Below, piece by piece: positions 59,228 through 64,000 of a stretch of DNA of 64,000 nt (position 1 is the first letter of the stretch; every line of letters begins with the position of its first letter). The stretch covers positions 558,001 through 622,000 of the forward strand of contig NZ_PGGN01000004.1 in the NCBI RefSeq assembly GCF_003010935.1, read 5' to 3'. The DNA is from Phyllobacterium endophyticum. Its GTDB lineage: Bacteria; Pseudomonadota; Alphaproteobacteria; Rhizobiales; Rhizobiaceae. The notes beneath the pieces are model-generated. The model was not told the origin of the DNA, made no database searches, and worked only from the letters and a program-made list of their open reading frames with translations. Position numbers and translations under genes: made by a program.

Positions 59228-59800
59228 ATGGTTACCATCTTCAACCGCAAGGCGGCGACACGAGATGCGCCGCAGCCCAACGACAAACACCGGCTATCGC
59301 GACGCGACCTCTTGAAGGGCGGCACAGTTGGCCTCGGCGCCATCCTCGTCATAAGCGGCAGTTCGATCATTCATCCGGAATTCGCTTGGGGTCTGGACAC
59401 ATCCAATCTCAAGCCGGAAACAATGGTGACGCTGATTCAGTTGGCGAGGGATATCTATCCCCACGATCATATCCCTGACCGCTTCTACGCCATCGCAGTC
59501 AAGCCCTACGACGCGAAAGCGGGTGAGGACGCCGAGACCAAGAAGCTGATCGAAGACGGCATTGCCGATCTCGACAAGCGCGCCGGCAAGGGTGGCTACA
59601 TCGGTCTAGGATGGGAGGATGACCGGCTGGCGATTCTCCGGAAAGTCGAAGACACGCCTTTCTTCCAAACCGTTCGAGGCGGGCTCGTCACCGGTCTTTA
59701 TAACCAGGAGGAGATCTGGCCGCTATTTGGTTACGAGGGAGAGTCCTATTCCAAGGGCGGCTATATCGCCCGCGGCTTCAGCGATATCGAATGGCTATAG
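59228..59800 (+). CDS. TAT-signal protein, GMC dehydrogenase small-subunit-like
   Basis: The start at 59228 (MVTIFNRKAATRDAP) follows GGGAGGAAC and gives 190 residues. The twin-arginine signal is HRLSRRDLLKGGTVGLGAIL with R25-R26, followed by a hydrophobic stretch. The rest resembles the small subunit (gamma, gluconate-2-dehydrogenase subunit 3-like) that assists FAD-containing GMC dehydrogenases: ETMVTLIQLARDIYPHDHIP and YNQEEIWPLFGYEGESYSKG. It would escort the large subunit through the TAT pathway. The large subunit starts 42 bp downstream. Confidence 0.82.
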   Translation: MVTIFNRKAATRDAPQPNDKHRLSRRDLLKGGTVGLGAILVISGSSIIHPEFAWGLDTSNLKPETMVTLIQLARDIYPHDHIPDRFYAIAVKPYDAKAGEDAETKKLIEDGIADLDKRAGKGGYIGLGWEDDRLAILRKVEDTPFFQTVRGGLVTGLYNQEEIWPLFGYEGESYSKGGYIARGFSDIEWL

Positions 59801-59842
59801 GCCGTAAGCGACGAATATATTTCTGGCTAGTGGGAGGAAACC

Positions 59843-61414
59843 ATGGCTGCACCTTATGATCTCAAGGACGATAGTGTTGTCGTCATCATCGGTTCTGGCG
59901 CGGGCGGCGGAACGCTCGGCAACGAACTCGCTCAAAAAGGCATTGACGTCGTTATACTCGAGGCCGGTGCCCGCCACGAGTACGAAGAGTTTACCAACAA
60001 TGAATGGGACAGTTTCGGCCAGCTTGCCTGGGTCGATAAGCGAACCACATCAGGTGATTGGCGAGTAGCCAGGGACTTCCCCAATCTCCCCGCATGGATA
60101 GTCAAGTCCGTCGGCGGATCCACGACCCACTGGGCAGGGGCCTCTCTCCGGTTTCAAGACCATGAGTTTCAGGCACTTACTCACTATGGCAAAGTTAAAG
60201 GCGCAAGTCTGCTCGATTGGCCCATTACCCTGGCGGACCTTGAACCCTACTACGCCAAGGCCGAGGACAAGATGGGCGTTACCCGTACCAACGGCATCGC
60301 CGGGTTGCCGGGTAACAACAATTTCAAGGTTCTCAAGGCCGGCGCTGACAAGCTTGGCTACAAGGATTGCCACACGGGCAATATGGCGATCAATACCGCT
60401 GAGCGCGATGGTCGCATGTCGTGCCAACAAACCGGCTTCTGCTTCCAGGGCTGCAAGTGGGGCGCAAAGTGGTCAACCCTTTATACGGAAATTCCCAAAG
60501 GGGAACAAACCGGAAAGCTTGAAGTACGCCCCAACTCCATGGCTCAGAAGATCGAGCACGACAAGAGCGGCAAGGTAACCGGCGTTGTATATGTGGACAA
60601 GGATGGCAAGCAACAGTTGCAAAAGGCACGCGTTGTCGCTGTTGCTGGAAATTCCATCGAAAGCCCACGCCTACTGCTCAACTCTGCAACAAGCATGTTT
60701 CCTGATGGCCTTGCCAATTCATCGGGTCAGGTGGGCCGCAACTACATGCGCCACACCACCGGGTCGGTATACGGCATCTTCGAAAAGCCGGTTCACATGT
60801 ATCGTGGAACGACAATGGCTGGCATCATCCGCGACGAAGCCCGTCACGATCCATCCCGCGGCTTTGTCGGTGGCTATGAGATGGAAACATTGTCGCTCGG
60901 CCTGCCGTTCATGGCAGCATTCCTCGACCCCGGCGGGTGGGGCCGGTCCTTTACATCGGCACTCGATCAATACGTTAACATGGCTGGCCTGTGGATCGTG
61001 GGCGAAGACATGCCGCAGGAAGACAACCGGATCACCCTCAATAAGAACGAGAAGGACAAGTATGGCCTTCCCATAGCAAACGTGAACTTCAATGATCATC
61101 CGAATGATATCGCCATGCGCGATCACGCTTATGAGCAGGGAAAGGCACTCTATGAAGCCGTCGGGGCAACGCGTGTCTTCCCGACACCACCCTACCCTTC
61201 AACACATAATCTTGGCACGAACCGCATGAGCGAGAAGGCCAAGGATGGAGTCGTCAACAAGTTCGGCCAGAGCCACGACGTCGCCAACCTGTTCGTATCC
61301 GATGGTAGTCAGTTCACGACCGGAGGAGCTGAGAATCCCACGCTTACAATCGTCAGTCTCGCGATCAGGCAGGCCGACTACATAGCCAAGGAGATGTCAG
61401 CCAAGACGATATGA
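59843..61414 (+). CDS. GMC-family FAD oxidoreductase (sugar/alcohol dehydrogenase large subunit)
   Basis: The ATG at 59843 follows GGGAGGAAACC and gives 523 residues. The FAD Rossmann motif is VVIIGSGAGGGTLGNELAQK with IDVVILEAGARHEYEE. Further GMC segments are WIVKSVGGSTTHWAGASLRF, CFQGCKWGAKWSTLYTEIPK and GNSIESPRLLLNSATSMF. The catalytic His/Asn region is PYPSTHNLGTNRMSEKAKDG, then GGAENPTLTIVSLAIRQAD. It has no signal peptide of its own and probably rides with the TAT protein encoded upstream. Substrate (gluconate, glucose, sorbitol or another polyol) is not determinable. A cytochrome-c subunit is not present in the cluster. Confidence 0.88.
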   Translation: MAAPYDLKDDSVVVIIGSGAGGGTLGNELAQKGIDVVILEAGARHEYEEFTNNEWDSFGQLAWVDKRTTSGDWRVARDFPNLPAWIVKSVGGSTTHWAGASLRFQDHEFQALTHYGKVKGASLLDWPITLADLEPYYAKAEDKMGVTRTNGIAGLPGNNNFKVLKAGADKLGYKDCHTGNMAINTAERDGRMSCQQTGFCFQGCKWGAKWSTLYTEIPKGEQTGKLEVRPNSMAQKIEHDKSGKVTGVVYVDKDGKQQLQKARVVAVAGNSIESPRLLLNSATSMFPDGLANSSGQVGRNYMRHTTGSVYGIFEKPVHMYRGTTMAGIIRDEARHDPSRGFVGGYEMETLSLGLPFMAAFLDPGGWGRSFTSALDQYVNMAGLWIVGEDMPQEDNRITLNKNEKDKYGLPIANVNFNDHPNDIAMRDHAYEQGKALYEAVGATRVFPTPPYPSTHNLGTNRMSEKAKDGVVNKFGQSHDVANLFVSDGSQFTTGGAENPTLTIVSLAIRQADYIAKEMSAKTI

Positions 61415-61444
61415 GATTTAGATCCTCCCGGAGGCACGACCGCG

Positions 61445-61482
61445 GAACCATATCGCAGCATTTCATGGCGGCGATATGGTTC
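61445..61482 (+). terminator. Terminator between GMC oxidoreductase and csaA
   Basis: Perfect 12-bp arms GAACCATATCGC (61445-61456) and GCGATATGGTTC (61471-61482) enclose a 14-nt loop, followed by TGTTTCC. It ends the VOC-TAT-GMC cluster. Confidence 0.75.
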
Positions 61483-61488
61483 TGTTTC

Positions 61489-61827
61489 CTAGAAGAGCTT
61501 GCCACCATCCGGAACCGGTTTGCTGACTGAAGCAAGTACAACGGCACCTTCTTCATCTGGAAAGCCAAGCGTCAGCACTTCCGACATGAAGGGGCCGATC
61601 TGGCGCGGTGGAAAATTGACCACCGCCATCACTTGCCGACCCACCAATTCTTCGAGTTTGTGGTGCCGGGTAATCTGAGCTGACGATTTTTTAATGCCGA
61701 TCTCAGGACCGAAATCGATCTTCAGCTTGAAAGCCGGCTTGCGCGCCTCAGGAAACGTCTCGGCTTCTACGATCGTGCCGACGCGGATGTCCACTTTCTC
61801 GAAATCATTGAACGTGATTGTCGGCAC
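61489..61827 (-). CDS. csaA: tRNA-binding domain protein CsaA
   Basis: This 112-residue protein starts with GTG at 61827. It has the single EMAP-II/tRNA-binding OB-fold of Csa[57 protein letters not shown] and [20 protein letters not shown]. CsaA is a dimer with chaperone-like and tRNA-binding activity. Length and motifs are typical. It is separated by 25 bp from the YbjN gene upstream on the same strand, so co-transcription is possible. Confidence 0.92.
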   Translation of the reverse strand: MPTITFNDFEKVDIRVGTIVEAETFPEARKPAFKLKIDFGPEIGIKKSSAQITRHHKLEELVGRQVMAVVNFPPRQIGPFMSEVLTLGFPDEEGAVVLASVSKPVPDGGKLF

Positions 61828-61852
61828 AATACTGGTCCTGGCTTGTGTTGCC

Positions 61853-62353
61853 TCAGGCGGAACCTACTGTCTCGAACAGGATGCTGTCGAGTGATTCCCG
61901 CGCCGTTGAACCCGACCAGACAACGAACTGGAAGGCCTGGAAATATGTCTCGCAGGCGTCCAGCGCGCTCGATAGTAAGACCTCAACCTGTTTGCTCGTC
62001 GGTTCGGCACCTCCGGATAACAGTAGTGACTGTCGGTACATGACCGCGCCCTCCTGTCGCCAGAGATCAAAATGCCCCATGAGAAGTTGCTCGTTAATCA
62101 AAGACAGCAGACGCATCACTTCATTGACGCGCGGCTCGCTGACAGCGATGTCGAAAGCACAAGCCAGATGCAGCGCTTCGAAATCTTCCATCCACGAGAA
62201 GGATATCTGGTAATCTGTCCAACTACCCTCAACGGTAATGGCGATCTCATCTTCCCCGGTGCGCTCGAAAGCCCACTCATTTGCGTTGGCTACATGCTCG
62301 ATCACATCGACCGGGTGTAAATCGCGCGCAATCTCTATTTCCAGAAGGCTCAT
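61853..62353 (-). CDS. YbjN-domain protein
   Basis: I choose the ATG at 62353 ([20 protein letters not shown]); a TTG two codons upstream is also possible. The 166-residue protein matches the YbjN family (type III secretion chaperone-like fold): [40 protein letters not shown] and [15 protein letters not shown]. The E. coli member affects stress and motility, but no mechanism is known. It lies directly upstream of csaA on the same strand. Confidence 0.85.
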   Translation of the reverse strand: MSLLEIEIARDLHPVDVIEHVANANEWAFERTGEDEIAITVEGSWTDYQISFSWMEDFEALHLACAFDIAVSEPRVNEVMRLLSLINEQLLMGHFDLWRQEGAVMYRQSLLLSGGAEPTSKQVEVLLSSALDACETYFQAFQFVVWSGSTARESLDSILFETVGSA

Positions 62354-62831
62354 TGCCAATACCTGCTAACCGAATCTCGTATGAAGCTGCGGGAACACAG
62401 CGAACCCACCCAAAAGATACCAAACGCTTGAAAACTCACCGGCTGATAGAACGCATCCGCCGGTTCGCGGTTAAGAGCTTGTTAACCGCTGCATGATCGC
62501 CGAAACGAATCATGCTGTGTTTTCAGTGTATTGATGCTGAGTCCCAGCGCCAGCCCCCTTTTGGTCGAATGACAGGAATGGATGTGGACAGAAGTTGCGA
62601 GTTTGATTCACGAGCAGGCTTTAACTGACTCTAAGAAAACGATTTTCGGCGATTTTCACCTGTTGATAAATACTTAAGATTTAATTTGGGGATAGCGCAA
62701 AACAGAACAGAATGTCCTCGGTAACCAGGCGCAATTCATTGCGCGAGCCAACCAACGCATGATAGTGCAGGCACTACAGCTGCGCGATGCACGAAATACC
62801 GGCCGCAAATCGCCAGTTTAAACCCGTTGTT
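62354..62831. other. 478-bp region without a gene
   Basis: I see no coding frame or RNA gene that I can support. A CtrA-type box lies at 62471-62486, and the central part (62620-62700) is AT-rich (GATAAATACTTAAGATTTAA), so promoters for unseen features are possible. The minus-strand YbjN promoter should be in the left part. Confidence 0.4.
62471..62486. promoter_or_regulatory. CtrA-type box upstream of the YbjN gene
   Basis: TTAA (62471-62474), seven bases, TTAA (62482-62485) and C match TTAA-N7-TTAAC exactly. It lies about 118 bp upstream of the minus-strand YbjN start. Function is inferred only. Confidence 0.35.
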
Positions 62832-63149
62832 TTACGATGGATCTTTCTTGGCACGGCTGCCTGCAGCCGATGATTTGGCAGTCTTGGCGGGTTGGGACTT
62901 GTTTCCGACCAAAGCCTCCAAAGCTTCTATCCTTGCCAGAAGCGCCGTGTTTTCCGCTCTCGCCCGAATTGCCATTTCGCGAACAGCTTCGAAGTCTTCG
63001 CGCTGGACGACGTCCATTGTATTCAACAGACGTTCTGCCTGGCCCCGGAAGGCTGTCTCGACTTCACGTCGTACGCCCTGAGCGGCACCCGCTGCATCCG
63101 TTACGAGCTTTGCCAGTTCATCAAGAACGCGGTTGGATCCATTGTTCAT
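62832..63149 (-). CDS. ubiK: Ubiquinone biosynthesis accessory factor UbiK (YqiC/BMFP)
   Basis: The 105-residue protein starts at 63149 (MNNGSNRVLDELAKLVTDAA) and shows the BMFP domain: AGAAQGVRREVETAFRGQAE, RLLNTMDVVQREDFEAVREM, then a coiled coil (RAENTALLARIEALEALVGN) and a basic Lys/Ala tail. UbiK forms a trimeric coiled coil that helps the Ubi complex in ubiquinone synthesis. It is divergent from lgt, a common arrangement in Rhizobiales. GAGG lies upstream of the ATG. Confidence 0.9.
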   Translation of the reverse strand: MNNGSNRVLDELAKLVTDAAGAAQGVRREVETAFRGQAERLLNTMDVVQREDFEAVREMAIRARAENTALLARIEALEALVGNKSQPAKTAKSSAAGSRAKKDPS

Positions 63150-63316
63150 GGCCGGACACCTCTCTCATTTTCCAATCAGATAATCGTCACGCCAGACGAT
63201 TGCAAGCAAGTTGGCGCTTGAAGGTGACGCGCAAATGTTACCGCTGGACCAACTTGACGCTGTTCCTGCCCTCGCGCATGGTCCCGCAAAATTGAATCGC
63301 GATAATGGAGTGCCTC

Positions 63317-64000
63317 GTGAGCGAAATTCTGCTGCCAACATTTGCCGCGATCGCATTCCCCAATATAGATCCAGTTATCTTTACATTGGGTCCGCTGTCC
63401 GTCCACTGGTATGGCCTTGGCTATGTCGCCGGTATCCTCTTCGCCTGGTGGTATGCGAAGAAGCTTGTCAGCAACCCGAGGCTCTGGGCCAACAACACAC
63501 CGCCGATGAAGCCTACTGACCTTGACGATTTCGTCATGTGGGCTGCGCTCGGCGTCGTGCTGGGCGGTCGCATCGGCTACATCCTGTTTTACGACTTTGC
63601 CCGCTATATCGCCCATCCTCTGGATGTTTTCAAAGTCTGGGAGGGCGGCATGTCGTTTCACGGGGGCATGCTGGGCACCATCCTGGCCATGGTACTTTTC
63701 GCCAGATCTCGCCGCATCAATGTCTATAGTATGCTTGATATAGTAGCTGCGGGTGTTCCTGTCGGCCTCGGACTGGTACGCATGACCAATTTCATAAACA
63801 GCGAGTTGTGGGGCCGCCCGACAGATGTGCCCTGGGGGATCGTCTTTCCGACCGGCGGTCCTTTCGTACGTCATCCGAGCCAACTCTATGAGGCTGCGTT
63901 GGAAGGCCTGGTGCTGTTCGCCATCTTGGCTATTTTGATTTTCTATGGCCGCAAGTTAAAATGCCCGCGCTTCATCGGTGGCACATTCGTCATGCTCTAT
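63317..64000 (+). CDS. lgt: Prolipoprotein diacylglyceryl transferase Lgt, 5' part
   Basis: The gene runs off the right edge, with 228 codons visible. I choose GTG at 63317 ([20 protein letters not shown]) because GGAG lies six bases upstream; an in-frame ATG at 63305 is possible. Lgt attaches diacylglycerol to the lipobox Cys of prolipoproteins in the inner membrane. Family motifs are present: [20 protein letters not shown], the conserved [12 protein letters not shown] and the Lgt signature [20 protein letters not shown]. The expected total is about 280 residues. Confidence 0.95.
   Translation, partial: MSEILLPTFAAIAFPNIDPVIFTLGPLSVHWYGLGYVAGILFAWWYAKKLVSNPRLWANNTPPMKPTDLDDFVMWAALGVVLGGRIGYILFYDFARYIAHPLDVFKVWEGGMSFHGGMLGTILAMVLFARSRRINVYSMLDIVAAGVPVGLGLVRMTNFINSELWGRPTDVPWGIVFPTGGPFVRHPSQLYEAALEGLVLFAILAILIFYGRKLKCPRFIGGTFVMLY

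Overview
The window looks like a chromosomal segment of an alphaproteobacterium of the order Hyphomicrobiales (Rhizobiales), most likely near Phyllobacterium, Mesorhizobium or Brucella/Ochrobactrum. The evidence is a rhizobial gene neighbourhood (dnaG-rpoD, yqeY/carA, carB, greA-lpsB, lrp-trxB-lsrB), BA14K-type and UPF0260 proteins, a UvrB with a long N-terminal extension, and two small RNAs of alphaproteobacterial type. The genus is inference. No rRNA, tRNA, CRISPR array, prophage or intact insertion sequence was seen.

Layout. 1-6.5 kb: the end of a SIMPL-domain protein, a small secreted protein, UPF0260, an OmpA-family protein with a long Ala/Lys/Glu-rich stalk, a UPF0114 membrane protein and rpoD. 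6.8-16.2 kb: dnaG, a Na/Pi symporter with a PhoB box, membrane proteins, a small RNA with anti-Shine-Dalgarno loops, an isochorismatase-like hydrolase with a divergent LysR gene, yqeY and carA. 16.3-24 kb: a drug-efflux MFS pump, an Lrp/racemase divergent pair, a zinc metallopeptidase and carB. 24-31 kb is an accessory patch with three toxin-antitoxin loci (intact vapBC, decayed parDE, intact mazEF) among a SbmA/BacA-like ABC protein with a defective-looking Walker A, cspA, a DJ-1/PfpI protein, a GST and aspartate aminotransferase. 31-36.5 kb: an AbcR-like sRNA, lsrB, trxB, lrp, two glycosyltransferases (lpsB and GT25) and greA. 36.6-45.4 kb: sugar, transport and envelope genes, a SemiSWEET and a solitary HNH nuclease. 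45.5-50.8 kb: uvrB, a HerA-like ATPase and a HAD phosphatase. 50.9-64 kb: a SLT-SPOR transglycosylase, a second cold-shock gene, BA14K, an MBL hydrolase, ilvE diverging from a MarR/response regulator/histidine kinase set, a VOC-TAT-GMC oxidoreductase cluster, csaA, a YbjN protein, ubiK and the start of lgt.

Most genes are housekeeping. The most interesting signals lie between genes: intrinsic-terminator-like hairpins in the leaders of greA, carB and (weaker) carA that suggest attenuation; two sRNA genes that both expose CCUCCUCCC; a near-perfect PhoB box; a long palindromic operator at vapBC; and a fused parDE relic. I see no clear multi-gene novel system. The best unexplained protein-level cases are the Walker A-defective ABC protein, the solitary HNH nuclease and the stand-alone HerA-like ATPase.
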